Shown here: one piece after another, positions 16,537-26,268 of the stretch
How positions within the stretch are numbered: position 1 is the first letter of the stretch
How the letters are laid out: each line of letters begins with the position of its first letter
DNA from: Opitutia bacterium UBA4506
Lineage (GTDB): Bacteria; Verrucomicrobiota; Verrucomicrobiia; Opitutales; Puniceicoccaceae
Direction: 5' to 3'
Assembly (NCBI GenBank): GCA_002388665.1
Contig: DGMY01000043.1
Coordinates: 1-64,000 of the forward strand
Length of the DNA: 64,000 nt
Position numbers and translations under genes: made by a program
Notes under the pieces: model-generated
Databases searched by the model: none
Seen by the model: only the letters and a program-made list of their open reading frames with translations
What the model was told of the DNA's origin: nothing

Positions 16537-17493
16537 ATGAAAACCTTTCACTCCAGCGAGTTTGCCACGCTCCGGTCAATACAACGCCCCGTCCATCTCG
16601 CGGTCGGAATGTTCGATGGAATTCATATCGGACATCAAGCCGTCATACACTCAGCGATTCAAGCAGCCGAACTCGATGGCGGACTATGCGGGCTCCTGAC
16701 ATTTGATCCACACCCCAGTTACTTATTCCGACCAGAGGACCCTACACCTCAGATCTATCCTGCGATACTCAAGGAAGTCCTCCTGCGCGAGATGGGCCTC
16801 GATTTATGCCTAATCCAATCCTTCACCGAAAAATTTTCCAGTCATACAGCTGAAGAATTTGTAGCCCACCTCACTGGAATATTGCCGACACTATCCAGCA
16901 TCTCGGTTGGCGAGAATTTCCGCTTTGGAAAGGGGCGGTCGGGATCGCCCTCGCTCCTCGTCAAAACATTGAGCCAAAAAGGAATTTCGGTATTCAGCTG
17001 TGAACGGGTCCAACTGGACGGCGACCCCATAAGCAGCACCCGCATTCGCGCGATCCTACCCCGTAGACCGATCCAGGAAGTCAACCGCCTTCTCGGCAAG
17101 CCGTATCACTCAATCGGCACGGTCCTGCGCGGGAAACAGCTGGGACGCACTATCGGCTTTCCAACGCTAAACATTCCAATCGACACGGAGATTCTGCCTC
17201 CATTTGGAGTGTACCTCGTTCGATTTCGCAAGAACGTCGAAGCTTCCGGTCAACCGCAATTCGGCGTCGCAAATTTCGGCCTTCGTCCCACCGTTGAGTC
17301 GAGTGAGAGCCCCCTCCTGGAGATCCACTCCCTCGAAGAACGCCCCCCGGACTATGGCGATATCGTCGTAACAGAGTGGTTACGATTTCTTCGCCCGGAG
17401 AAAAAGTTCTCGAACGTAGAAGAACTGAAACGCACGATCCAATCGGACAAAGAGTCTGCTCTAAAGCTGATCGAGCAGTTCCGAACCGAGTAA
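16537..17493 (+). CDS. ribF: Bifunctional riboflavin kinase / FAD synthetase
   Basis: RibF makes FMN from riboflavin and then FAD. The N-terminal nucleotidyltransferase domain shows VAVGMFDGIHIGHQAVI-like sequence (residues 22-38), GLLTFDPHP and the SSTRIRAIL motif. The C-terminal kinase domain shows GKPYHSIGTVLRGKQLGRTIGFPTLNI with the PTLN motif, and the GVYLVRF and LRPTVES segments. The 318-residue length is normal. It is the last gene of the thiL-tsaE-ribF group. A weak hairpin at 17589-17624 lies downstream. Confidence 0.95.
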   Translation: MKTFHSSEFATLRSIQRPVHLAVGMFDGIHIGHQAVIHSAIQAAELDGGLCGLLTFDPHPSYLFRPEDPTPQIYPAILKEVLLREMGLDLCLIQSFTEKFSSHTAEEFVAHLTGILPTLSSISVGENFRFGKGRSGSPSLLVKTLSQKGISVFSCERVQLDGDPISSTRIRAILPRRPIQEVNRLLGKPYHSIGTVLRGKQLGRTIGFPTLNIPIDTEILPPFGVYLVRFRKNVEASGQPQFGVANFGLRPTVESSESPLLEIHSLEERPPDYGDIVVTEWLRFLRPEKKFSNVEELKRTIQSDKESALKLIEQFRTE

Positions 17494-17870
17494 CTTCGGT
17501 CTACCCAAAACTCTTCCGGCCCACTGGGGTGAGTGGAGAACCGGACCATTTTGGAATCCTCGGATGGTCGTTCACAGACACATAGCAGCGGAGCCGAGCA
17601 AGCCCTTCGACCGGCTTAGCTCCGAGATAATTCATCTCTTTCAAAATTTTGTAAACCATTGCAGCGCAAAATTCAACAGATTCCAAGAGAGCACGCTCAA
17701 TTGAATAGATTCATTAAAAGAAGAATCCACTTTTTGGGCACAGATCCATTCATAAGTGCCAGCTCACATCCCCGTGGTCTCAGCCTCTACCCTGTCTTCA
17801 CCCCAAAATGCTTTTCTGGATTTCCGGCCACCCCAAAATCGGCCGAATCACCCAACAACCCTAAAGAAAG
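17494..17870. other. Gap between ribF and the beta-helix gene
   Basis: No gene is supported in these 377 bp. An inverted repeat pairs CGGAGC (17589-17594) with GCTCCG (17619-17624) and has inner complementarity AAGCC/GGCTT. It could be a weak terminator or processing hairpin but lacks a T tract. The second half, AT-richer, probably holds the promoter of the beta-helix gene. A 61-codon minus-strand frame here is not convincing. Confidence 0.4.
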
Positions 17871-20729
17871 ATGATGAATCGAATACCTCGACTGCTTATC
17901 CACCTGCTAACTGTTGGCGCAGTTACCTCCCTGAACGCCGCCGACTATTGGGTCTCTCCGAACGGATCCGGAACCGAAGACGGGAGCAATGAAGCAAACG
18001 CGCTTCCCAAAAGCCAGATAGGCACCACCATCAATACGACGATGGGGCCGGGCGACACACTCTACCTCGCTTCCGGAGACTATAATTCCACCCAGATCAC
18101 TCTGAATTCGGACGGAACCGCATCTGCTCCGAAACGTATCATTGGGGTGGATACTGGAGGCGGCATCCCCCACATCAAAGGCGACGGAACCTGGAAGCGA
18201 TGGGATCCCGAGAACGGCCAATGGAAAATATTCGGCACGAACGGTAGCCACTGGGAAATCGAGAATCTTGAACTCAGCGGGGTCGCATATGCAATTTATA
18301 CAGGTTCAGGCCAGTCAGCATCACACCTCCACTTCAAAGACATCACCATCCACGACATCCGTCACGGGGTCTATGTCCGCGACGTCGATGACACTATTTT
18401 CGAGAATGTCACGATCACTCACTACACTAAGCAAGGGTTTCGCCTTCAGTCCGGATGCGACAACGTAACGTTCCAATCCTGCTACACCGACCAGACAGAC
18501 GGTGACACGACATGGTGGGACCACTCGGAGCCCCACCCCTATGGATTCGTTTCGTACGCTAGCGGCGGCGCAAACACCAATATTTCCTTCATCGACTGTA
18601 CCGCAAAGAACAACCGTCGGAACCTACAAAACGACGGCTACTGGAATGGCGACGGATTTGTCATTGAAGGAGCGAGCTCCGGCATAACCTTTACCAACTG
18701 TACGTCGATCAACAATGAAGACGGCGGATTCGACATCAAGGTACATGCAACCCTCACAGACTGTATCTCTATCAAAAACTATCGCGGTTTCCGACTCTGG
18801 AGTACCGGCACACTTGAGAACTGCGTAGCGATCTACCCCTTCCGCCGAACGAATAGCAATCCTACAGGTTCCGAGTCGGGTGGAGGTTCTGGATTCTGGA
18901 CCAAGAACGGATCCCCCACCGCCAACTACTTCACCTTCTATGGAAACACTGGGCGCGGTGCCGATGAAGAAGGATCAGGTAGCCTTACCGTCACCAATAG
19001 CATCATCGCATTTTCCGGGACCAACGGGAGCTTCAAATCAGGTAACGTCACCCTCGGCACGGGAACGGTCACCTATCGTCCTGGTTCGGGTGCGGACCCC
19101 GACTTTGTGAGTCCAAGCATCAGCTGGAACGGAATCGGAGATGATATGAACAGCATCACCTACGGTCAGGCCAAAGGCTACAACTCACAAGGTTCTGGCG
19201 GCGATACCGATACGGCGATCGAGGAACTCCTCCCCGATGCCGATTCCTATGCCTTCAGTGGCAGTGCTAGCACGAACTACGGAACGGTAACCAATTTGCT
19301 CGTCAAAGACAGCTCGGACAGCGGATACAATCGCATCTCATTCCTACGCTTTCCCCTGTCGGCACTTTCAGACACAGCTCTCTCGGCAACACTGAAACTC
19401 AAAGTAAACGCCCTCGGAAATGAGGGGTCCGGAGACCGCCTCGTACGTATCCGCCAGGTTTCAGACGACACCTGGACGGAGACCGGAATTACCTGGAGCA
19501 ATATGCCGGCCTTGGGCACGACAATCGCGACGATCAATGCTACGACAGTAGGCCAAGTCTACGAAGTCAATGTAACCGACTTTGTGGTACAAGAACAAAC
19601 CGGTGATGGATACGTCACCATTGCTCTCGAACAGCCAAATGACGACAACCGCCTCGTCAACTTCTTCAGCCGCGAGAGTACAGGCAACGAGCCATCTCTC
19701 GAAGTCGAAGTAAGTGCCGAAACGGTTTCGACAATCAGCGCTAGCGAAGACACCTACGTCTACAACTCCTCGGCCAACACCAATTACGGTGATCAAGCCG
19801 ACCTTCTGGTCAAGAACAACGGTGGAGGCTACAAGCGCATCTCCTACATCAAATTCCCGCTCTCGTCTCTCTCCGGGACGGCAGACCTCGTCGAAATGAG
19901 CCTCGTTGTTACAGGAATCGGCGGCGAAGGATCAGGGTCACGTACAGTCGAACTACGCGAACTCAATGATGACACATGGGAAGAATCCACAGTCACCTGG
20001 AACAACAAGCCCACAACGCCAACCGATGGTCTGATCGCTTCATTTGATGCAGGTAGCGTGAACACCGAGTACGTTATTGATGTCACCGACTACATCAACC
20101 AGGAGTACAACGGCGACCAAGTGGCCTCATTTGCCCTCGTCCAACCCTCTTCGGTTGGAAAGCTAGTTCGATTCGGCAGTCGGGAGAGTTCTGGTGATGA
20201 GCCGATCTTAACGATTGAGCCTACCTCGACAACAATCGCGGTCGCGGCGGAGGCCGACACCTACGCACATGACGGAAATCCCACGACGAACTATGGCTCC
20301 AACACTGGCCTCGCGATTAAAGATGGCAACAGCGGATACGATCGGGTCGCCTTCATCCGGTTCCCCCTCTCCGAGATCGAAGAGTCCGCCTCACAGGCGT
20401 TCCTCAACCTCACCGTAACTGGAGTGGGTTCCGAAGGCTCAGGAGCCAAAACAGTCGAAGTGCGTCAACTGAGCACTGACACTTGGGATGAGTCTACCCT
20501 GACCTGGAACAACAAGCCGGCCACGAACGGGACACTAATTGCCTCGTTCGACGCAAGTACGGTTGGAACTCAGTACAGCATCGACGTCACAGACTACGTG
20601 AATCAAGAGCATGCCGCCGATGGCGTGGTCTCCTTCGTGCTGATCCAGCCGACTGCAACCAATCGATACGTCACCATCGGCAGTCGTGAGAATACAGGCT
20701 ACGGACCCACACTGGAAATTGAAGAATAG
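17871..20729 (+). CDS. Secreted right-handed beta-helix protein with three CBM96/DNRLRE domains
   Basis: A 952-residue exported protein. A signal peptide (core LLIHLLTVGAVTSLNA) precedes a right-handed parallel beta-helix of about 400 residues. The helix begins DYWVSPNGSG and has many NxT/C-rich coils, similar to pectate-lyase-like polysaccharide lyases of the PL9/PL1 type. Three similar modules of about 165 residues follow, starting near residues 450, 620 and 786. Each opens with DxYxxxxxxxTNYG and an RISFLRFPL-type strand and carries the DDTWTETGITWSNMP-type block, as in DNRLRE domains, now CBM96. CBM96 modules are known to bind alginate and related acidic glycans, so a lyase on an acidic polysaccharide is a reasonable guess. 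I cannot assign catalytic residues. No C-terminal anchor is present. A strong terminator follows. Confidence 0.82.
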   Translation: MMNRIPRLLIHLLTVGAVTSLNAADYWVSPNGSGTEDGSNEANALPKSQIGTTINTTMGPGDTLYLASGDYNSTQITLNSDGTASAPKRIIGVDTGGGIPHIKGDGTWKRWDPENGQWKIFGTNGSHWEIENLELSGVAYAIYTGSGQSASHLHFKDITIHDIRHGVYVRDVDDTIFENVTITHYTKQGFRLQSGCDNVTFQSCYTDQTDGDTTWWDHSEPHPYGFVSYASGGANTNISFIDCTAKNNRRNLQNDGYWNGDGFVIEGASSGITFTNCTSINNEDGGFDIKVHATLTDCISIKNYRGFRLWSTGTLENCVAIYPFRRTNSNPTGSESGGGSGFWTKNGSPTANYFTFYGNTGRGADEEGSGSLTVTNSIIAFSGTNGSFKSGNVTLGTGTVTYRPGSGADPDFVSPSISWNGIGDDMNSITYGQAKGYNSQGSGGDTDTAIEELLPDADSYAFSGSASTNYGTVTNLLVKDSSDSGYNRISFLRFPLSALSDTALSATLKLKVNALGNEGSGDRLVRIRQVSDDTWTETGITWSNMPALGTTIATINATTVGQVYEVNVTDFVVQEQTGDGYVTIALEQPNDDNRLVNFFSRESTGNEPSLEVEVSAETVSTISASEDTYVYNSSANTNYGDQADLLVKNNGGGYKRISYIKFPLSSLSGTADLVEMSLVVTGIGGEGSGSRTVELRELNDDTWEESTVTWNNKPTTPTDGLIASFDAGSVNTEYVIDVTDYINQEYNGDQVASFALVQPSSVGKLVRFGSRESSGDEPILTIEPTSTTIAVAAEADTYAHDGNPTTNYGSNTGLAIKDGNSGYDRVAFIRFPLSEIEESASQAFLNLTVTGVGSEGSGAKTVEVRQLSTDTWDESTLTWNNKPATNGTLIASFDASTVGTQYSIDVTDYVNQEHAADGVVSFVLIQPTATNRYVTIGSRENTGYGPTLEIEE

Positions 20730-20782
20730 TTTTCTCGTCCGATAGTAGACTGCGCACTGCTGCAGTAGAAAATTCGATAGTG

Positions 20783-20820
20783 AGCCCCCCTTCCGTCGGT
20801 GGAAGGGGGGCTTTTTTCTT
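20783..20820 (+). terminator. Strong intrinsic terminator
   Basis: A perfect 12-bp stem AGCCCCCCTTCC (20783-20794) pairs with GGAAGGGGGGCT (20801-20812) around a six-base loop and is followed by a T-rich tract. It lies 53 bp past the stop of the beta-helix gene and separates it from the sulfatase. Confidence 0.92.
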
Positions 20821-20882
20821 TGCCCGCTCCTCCTTGCCCGGGCCGAAACAATCCTCCTGTTCAATTCGGACTTGTTCCCGAA

Positions 20883-20908
20883 ATAGCTCAGTGCAACTAT
20901 TGAGCTAT
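20883..20908 (+). promoter_or_regulatory. Inverted repeat abutting the sulfatase start codon
   Basis: Eight-base arms ATAGCTCA (20883-20890) and TGAGCTAT (20901-20908) flank a ten-base spacer. One base separates the second arm from the ATG at 20910. The element occupies the place where a ribosome binding site should be, and no Shine-Dalgarno is visible. It could be an operator or a translational hairpin in a nearly leaderless mRNA. Confidence 0.5.
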
Positions 20909-20909
20909 C

Positions 20910-22259
20910 ATGAATTTTGTTGTTTTCTTCACTGACCAGCAGCGCTGGGACACTCTAGGCATCAATGGGAACACCATGGGCCTTACACCCCACCTGGATC
21001 GGCTTGCTCGCCAAGGAACGTTCTTCCGCGAGGCCGTCACACCTCAGCCCGTATGCGGCCCCGCCCGAAGCTGCCTTCAAACAGGCCAGTATGCAACGAC
21101 CACCGGAGTCTGGAAAAACGGCCCTGGCCTGAAGCCAGAAAGCCCGAAATTGGCCGAACTGTTTAACCAATCCGGCTACCGGACTGGCTATATTGGGAAG
21201 TGGCACCTTTCGGACGGTACTGGCACCGGCGCCGTCCCCTTGGAAAACAGAGGAGGCTATCAGGATTGGCTGGCGGCAAATGCCGTCGAGATCGAAAGCG
21301 GGCCGTATTCTGCCAGGCTTTGGGATGAAGAGAATCAAGAAGTTCAACTACCCGGCTACCGCTCTGACGCGATGGTCGACGCAGCGATCCGCTATCTCGA
21401 CGACCGCAGCAAAAACCGCGAAGAACCGTTCATGCTATGGCTGTCGCTGCTCGAACCTCATCACCAGAACACTGATGATTCCTACCCAGCTCCGCACGGA
21501 ATGGAGCGTGACTATATAGGAGACTGTCTCCCCCCCGACCTCCAGGCCCTGGGTGGGTCTTCGGCGAAAGATTGGGCAGGCTATTGCGCCATGATCAAAA
21601 GAATCGACGACGGCCTGGGCCGGCTGGTTGACACTCTCGAATCAACCAAACTCGCCGACGATACTGTCATCGTGTTTATCAGCGACCACGGATGCCATTT
21701 TAAGACGCGAAACAGTGAGTACAAGCGCTCTCCCCATGAAGCGAGCACTCGCATACCCATGGTATTCTGGGGTCCAAAATGGAAAGGTGGCGGTGAAAAA
21801 TCGTGTCCTGCGAGCTTGGTCGACATCGCCCCAACCCTCCTCGATACGGCCGGCATAAATATCCCAACTTCCATGGAAGGGAATTCTCTCCTGCCCACAA
21901 CCGTCGGTCAATTCGATCACCTGCCGGAGGAGAGCTTCAGCCAGTTTGGCGATGGATATATGTCACCCGGTCGCTCCTTGCGCACATCGCGGTGGAAGTA
22001 CGCAGTAACTGCGAGCAATGAGTTCAAGGGTCATGCCAGCGCACCCATCTACGAAGAGACTCACCTATACGATCTCCAAACGGACCCCTACGAACTGGTC
22101 AATCTCATTGCCATCGAGTCCCATCGCCCGGTTTGCGATCAATTTCGCGTGCGTTTGCTCGAGCGCATGAAAGAAATCAATGAACCTACCGCAGAAATTC
22201 GAACACCTGCAAAAATCACCCCACGGGGACAACGGAGGGTCGAGTATCCCAATTCATAG
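20910..22259 (+). CDS. Sulfatase (formylglycine-dependent, family S1)
   Basis: A 449-residue type I sulfatase expected to remove sulfate esters from a carbohydrate. The N-terminal FFTDQQRWDTLG holds the metal-binding Asp. The maturation motif C49-G-P-A-R53 fits CxPxR, with Cys converted to formylglycine by an FGE-type enzyme. GKWHLSDG and FISDHGCH carry further active-site residues. There is no signal peptide: the conserved first beta strand begins at residue 2. The enzyme therefore seems cytoplasmic and would act on imported oligosaccharides. The start is fixed by that strand. Its mRNA leader contains the inverted repeat at 20883-20908. The neighbouring secreted beta-helix protein suggests a shared polysaccharide target, but a terminator separates them. 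Confidence 0.92.
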   Translation: MNFVVFFTDQQRWDTLGINGNTMGLTPHLDRLARQGTFFREAVTPQPVCGPARSCLQTGQYATTTGVWKNGPGLKPESPKLAELFNQSGYRTGYIGKWHLSDGTGTGAVPLENRGGYQDWLAANAVEIESGPYSARLWDEENQEVQLPGYRSDAMVDAAIRYLDDRSKNREEPFMLWLSLLEPHHQNTDDSYPAPHGMERDYIGDCLPPDLQALGGSSAKDWAGYCAMIKRIDDGLGRLVDTLESTKLADDTVIVFISDHGCHFKTRNSEYKRSPHEASTRIPMVFWGPKWKGGGEKSCPASLVDIAPTLLDTAGINIPTSMEGNSLLPTTVGQFDHLPEESFSQFGDGYMSPGRSLRTSRWKYAVTASNEFKGHASAPIYEETHLYDLQTDPYELVNLIAIESHRPVCDQFRVRLLERMKEINEPTAEIRTPAKITPRGQRRVEYPNS

Positions 22260-22426
22260 AGCTGCTGAGAGACTACAACGAAGCGTCCACCAGCGCAGAA
22301 CTGGCTCGAGTTTTACCGAGTGCGGAAATATTCTAGCCAGCCGATCCGAGAGCAAATCCAAACCGCCTCGGCCACAATCGACTTGACAAGCCCGACACCT
22401 CGAAAAGATCTTTGAACTGATCAACT

Positions 22427-22711
22427 ATGGTACACCGCATTCTAACGCTCCTATTTGTCTTCGCCGTGTTTTTCGGCGAAACCATGAGCGTATGCGCCGC
22501 GGAGGCCTGCTTTACCGAAGAATCACAATCGGAGGAAGGTGGCTGCTGCGACCAGAAATCCAGCCAGAATCATTCTGGTGATTGCTGCGGGGAAATGGAG
22601 AAGGCCCTTCCCGAAGACCTCCCCAACCCTTCGATTTCTCAATCAAAACTGAGTCCAGTTTGGATCGTTCTCACCACGATCGATTGGATTGAGCGTAGCG
22701 TTACCATCTAG
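22427..22711 (+). CDS. Small secreted Cys-rich protein
   Basis: A 94-residue protein with an N-terminal signal sequence (ILTLLFVFAVFFGETMSVCA) and a Cys- and acid-rich mature region containing GGCCDQ and DCCGE pairs about 15 residues apart. Paired Cys with acidic and His residues suggests metal binding, but I know no named family. It precedes the exporter operon by 188 bp on the same strand, and the terminal lipoprotein of that operon also has a Cys cluster. A role as a metal-binding accessory or sensor for the exporter is inference. Confidence 0.6.
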   Translation: MVHRILTLLFVFAVFFGETMSVCAAEACFTEESQSEEGGCCDQKSSQNHSGDCCGEMEKALPEDLPNPSISQSKLSPVWIVLTTIDWIERSVTI

Positions 22712-22899
22712 AAAGGTGCGCTCTCTGAGAGCCTGTGTATCGATCTCCGTCAACGAGCGACTGGAGAAGTAATTCCGATACGCCAAGTGTGGCTCCTGTG
22801 ATTCGATAGACGAAACCGGCGTCATTTTCCTGACGCCTATGTTCTCGTCTGCCCTGATGATAAGCGATCAGGCGCATCAATCGAATCTCAGTACCGAGC

Positions 22900-24354
22900 A
22901 TGACACTCAAATCATTGGCTTCTATACAGGGCGCGAAAAACACTCCGCCCCACTCACCCAACCAAACACGTAAATGGAAAGACCGTTTACTATCATGGTT
23001 TCCACTCTACCTAGTCTTGGGATTTCTACTCTTGGCTTGGTTGCTCTTTGGCGACCGGATCTCCTCCGTAAGAGAAGTGGAGATCATCACCGTCATAACC
23101 CGAAAGGCAGACAACAGTCGATCCCTGCCTACGGACCCCGCCGTAGCGCCCAAACCAGAGACAGACCCTTTCTCAGGCGAAGTGCTATTTCAGGCATCAG
23201 GCTGGATCGAAGCATCCCCTCTTCCCACCCGAGCAACGGCTCTAATTGACGGCGTGGTCGATCAGGTATTCGTCCTCGAAGGTGAATCCGTACAGGAGGG
23301 ACAGCTTTTAGCGACATTGATCTCGGAGGATGCTGAGATCGAAGTACTGGAAGCGAAAGCGAAACTCGCCGAGGCCGAGACCAAAGTACGGCAAGAATCC
23401 ACACGTCAAAAACAGGCGGAAGCCAGGTTGGAAACCCATTACCTCCAAGTCGAAGCCGCCGAGGCTCGACTCGAAGAACTCCTCGACGACGAACAAAGGT
23501 TTCGCAATGCCGGAAAAGGAGCGTTTTCTGCACGGGATGTTGCCCATTCATCGCTACAAGTGAACACCCACAAAGCGCAGATCGCGGCAATCGATGCACA
23601 ACGCATCGAGATCGAGACGGAGATTGAAGCGATCGAACTCGATGTCGAAACCGCACGCCATCAGGTAAAAGTCTCACAGGCGGCCCTTCTACGAGCAGAA
23701 CTCGCACTGAGTAGGACCAAGATATACAGCCCCATCACGGGTGTGGTTCAGTCTCTCTATGCCGCTCCAGGACAGAAACGCATGCTCGGCATGGACGATC
23801 ACGAGTCAGCAACGATCGCCATTCTCTATCAACCCGAGAAGCTCCAAGCACGAATTGATGTGCCGCTCGAAGAAGCAGCCCTCCTCCGACTGGACCAACC
23901 CGTGCGTCTCCGCAGCAACCTTCTACCAAATCGGGAGTTCAGGGGCCGTGTTGATCGGATTGTTGGAATGGCCGATATTCAGCGAAACACCGTCCAGGCA
24001 AAAGTCATTATAACCGACCCTGACCCGCAACTGAGGCCTGATATGCTCTGCCGCGCGGAGTTTCTTTCCGCCTCCGCGGATGACCACCTGAACCACGAAA
24101 CAAACGGAACCTCGCGGGTATCCCTCTATGTACCGGAAGCCGTACTACAGAATCGGTCGGACAACAAAGCGGAAATATGGACCCTCGACGATCGAGGAGA
24201 AACCGCAGAGCTGCGCTCAATCGAACTAGGCGCCACCACCCACGACAACTTCATCGAAGTGACGGGAGGACTCAGTCCCGGCGACCCGATAATCATCTCG
24301 CCACCCGCCGGACTGCGCTCGGGAGAACGCGTTCGCAATGCCCACTCAGACTGA
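22900..24354 (+). CDS. HlyD-family membrane fusion protein of an ABC exporter
   Basis: A 484-residue periplasmic adaptor. One membrane segment lies at about residues 31-48 (WFPLYLVLGFLLLAWLLFG). It is followed by a lipoyl-like half-motif (ALIDGVVDQVFVLEGESVQEGQLLATL), a long Ala/Glu-rich coiled-coil hairpin at about 145-265, the returning lipoyl half (TKIYSPITGVVQSLYAAPGQ) and beta-barrel domains. It links an inner-membrane ABC transporter to an outer-membrane exit. The neighbours are an ATPase and two FtsX-like permeases, as in DevBCA or MacAB systems. No TolC-like gene is near. The ATPase gene starts six bases downstream. Confidence 0.88.
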   Translation: MTLKSLASIQGAKNTPPHSPNQTRKWKDRLLSWFPLYLVLGFLLLAWLLFGDRISSVREVEIITVITRKADNSRSLPTDPAVAPKPETDPFSGEVLFQASGWIEASPLPTRATALIDGVVDQVFVLEGESVQEGQLLATLISEDAEIEVLEAKAKLAEAETKVRQESTRQKQAEARLETHYLQVEAAEARLEELLDDEQRFRNAGKGAFSARDVAHSSLQVNTHKAQIAAIDAQRIEIETEIEAIELDVETARHQVKVSQAALLRAELALSRTKIYSPITGVVQSLYAAPGQKRMLGMDDHESATIAILYQPEKLQARIDVPLEEAALLRLDQPVRLRSNLLPNREFRGRVDRIVGMADIQRNTVQAKVIITDPDPQLRPDMLCRAEFLSASADDHLNHETNGTSRVSLYVPEAVLQNRSDNKAEIWTLDDRGETAELRSIELGATTHDNFIEVTGGLSPGDPIIISPPAGLRSGERVRNAHSD

Positions 24355-24359
24355 TTAAA

Positions 24360-25127
24360 ATGAATACTGTAAGCCAATTTTCAGACAAATCCATCCCGGC
24401 GGTCTCAACATTTATAAAGTGCCGCGGAATCTCAAAATCGTACCGAAAAGGGAAGACACTGGTCACACCTCTCGAAGCACTCGATCTAGACGTTCCCAAA
24501 GGAGAGTTTCTCGCGCTAATGGGACCTTCAGGTTCAGGGAAAACCACTCTCCTCAACCTGATCGCGGGAATCGACTCGCCAACAACGGGGGAGCTATGGG
24601 TCGACCAACAGAACCTTGCCACACTCAAACGGGGAGCTCTTACCGCCTGGCGGGCCAAGCACTGCGGCTACATTTTCCAGCTCTATCATTTGGTTCCCAT
24701 CCTCACGGCCTTTGAGAACGTCGAGCTCCCTCTCCTCCTCGACCGTTCGCTCTCACGAAAAGATCGTCGAGAAAAAGTCAACGCGGCCCTCGATCTCGTG
24801 GGTCTGGCCGATCGGTCCGACCATCGCCCGACCGAATTGTCCGGTGGACAGGAACAACGGGTCGCGATCGCACGCGCAATTGTTACCGATCCAGGATTGT
24901 TGGTCGCAGACGAACCCACCGGCGATCTCGACAGGGAATCCGCAACTCAGATTCTGAACCTCCTCCGTGAACTGTCCACCGATTATCAGAAAACGATCGT
25001 GATGGTCACCCATGACGCCATCGCGGCACAAGCGGCACAGAGGACACTCCACCTTGAAAAGGGACAACTCGTCGAACAACAGAACCGCGCAACCATCCAC
25101 GCAGATTCGAAGGAGGAACCCTCATGA
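24360..25127 (+). CDS. ABC transporter ATP-binding protein (LolD/MacB/DevA type)
   Basis: A 255-residue nucleotide-binding subunit. Walker A is GPSGSGKTTLLNLIAG. The Q-loop region is YIFQLYHLVPILTAFENVELPLL, the signature LSGGQEQRVAIARAI, Walker B LLVADEPTGDLD, and the switch His lies in MVTHD. The QLYHLVPILTAFENV segment and the lack of extra domains place it with LolD/MacB-type ATPases that energise FtsX-like permeases. ATG 24360 is chosen, since upstream sequence of the frame overlaps the adaptor gene. The stop overlaps the next start by four bases (ATGA). Confidence 0.93.
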   Translation: MNTVSQFSDKSIPAVSTFIKCRGISKSYRKGKTLVTPLEALDLDVPKGEFLALMGPSGSGKTTLLNLIAGIDSPTTGELWVDQQNLATLKRGALTAWRAKHCGYIFQLYHLVPILTAFENVELPLLLDRSLSRKDRREKVNAALDLVGLADRSDHRPTELSGGQEQRVAIARAIVTDPGLLVADEPTGDLDRESATQILNLLRELSTDYQKTIVMVTHDAIAAQAAQRTLHLEKGQLVEQQNRATIHADSKEEPS

Positions 25128-26262
25128 AGTGGCTTCCTCTTGCCAGCATAGCGCTCAAACAGATCACCCGCTACCGAGTGCGCAGCGCGCTCACCATTGC
25201 CGGAGTCGCTACGGGAATGTTTCTCTACACAGCTGTCCAAACCATGCAGCACTCACTCTCAGTCGTCACCGAATCGGGCGCGGATGACAAGACCCTCATC
25301 GTTTATCGTGAGAACCGATTCTGCCCGACGACCTCCCGCCTTCCCGAACACTACCTTTCAGAGATAAACCGCATCCAAGGGGTTTCCGAAGCCATCCCGA
25401 TTCAGGTCGCGGTCAATAATTGTGGGGCGAGCCTCGACGTAATCACATTCCGGGGAGTTCCACCGGAAAGCCTGATTCAATACAATCCCGAAATCAGTGT
25501 GATCGCTGGCTCAATCGAGCAATGGAAAGATCGATCGGACGGCGCCCTTGTCGGGGAAAATTTTGCCCGCAGAAGAGGACTGACTCCTGGGGACACATTC
25601 GAGGCGGTTGGGGTCCGAGTGTACGTTGCGGGGATCGTCCACTCTCCTCTCGCACAGGACAATAACGTCGCCTACGTCCACCTACCCTTCCTGCAGCAAG
25701 CCTCCAGAGTGGGACTCGGGACGGTAACTCAATTCAACGTTCGAGTCGATGATCCGAATATGCTTCAGCGAGTAGCCTCCGACATCGACAAGATCTTTGC
25801 CTCAGACTCTGCCCCCACGCATACGCGCCCCGAGAAAGCTTTTTTTGCCCAAACGGCCCGCGACCTGATCGAGATGATCGGCTTCACGCGATGGTTGGGA
25901 CTCGGAGCGGTACTCGCAGTCCTCGGGCTCGTCGCCAACGCACTCCTTCTGGCGGCAAGGGGGCGAATCAAAGAAGGTGCGATCCTCCAAACGGTTGGAT
26001 TCCCCCGTCTCGCCGTGGGACTAATAATGATCTGGGAGGGCGCGATCCTAGGCCTACTGGGAGGAGTCGCGGGCTGCGTCTCTTTTTCCACTTCAAGAGC
26101 TTCACGCTGGGCAACGAAGGCCTCACCCTAGCCCTCGTCCCCAGCTGGAATGTCACGGTGTCCGGGCTGGCCCTTGCGGTTACCCTGGGACTGATCGCAT
26201 CCGTCTGGCCGGCTATCGTTGCTTCCACAAAACCCGTAGTGAGTTCTCTGCGACAATCCTGA
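25124..26262 (+). pseudogene. FtsX-like ABC permease interrupted by a frameshift
   Basis: The first frame (25124-26131) encodes an FtsX/MacB-type permease: an N-terminal membrane segment after KQITRYRVRSALTIAG, a periplasmic domain, and two membrane segments from about residue 250. It then runs into an out-of-place ending after GCVSFSTSRAS. The natural continuation, with LALVPSWNVTVSGLALAVTL and the fourth membrane segment, is in the -1 frame and stops at 26262, seven bases before the next gene. The break falls at a run of five T (26083-26087). One more T would restore a normal product of about 380 residues. It may be a true mutation, a homopolymer error in the assembly, or slippage-dependent expression. 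The rest of the operon is intact. Confidence 0.75.
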
Positions 26263-26268
26263 ATTACT

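Noticed and set aside
26083..26090. Programmed -1 frameshift in the permease
   Set aside because: A T5 run exists, but no full X-XXY-YYZ heptamer or downstream stem was identified, so simple indel or assembly error is preferred.
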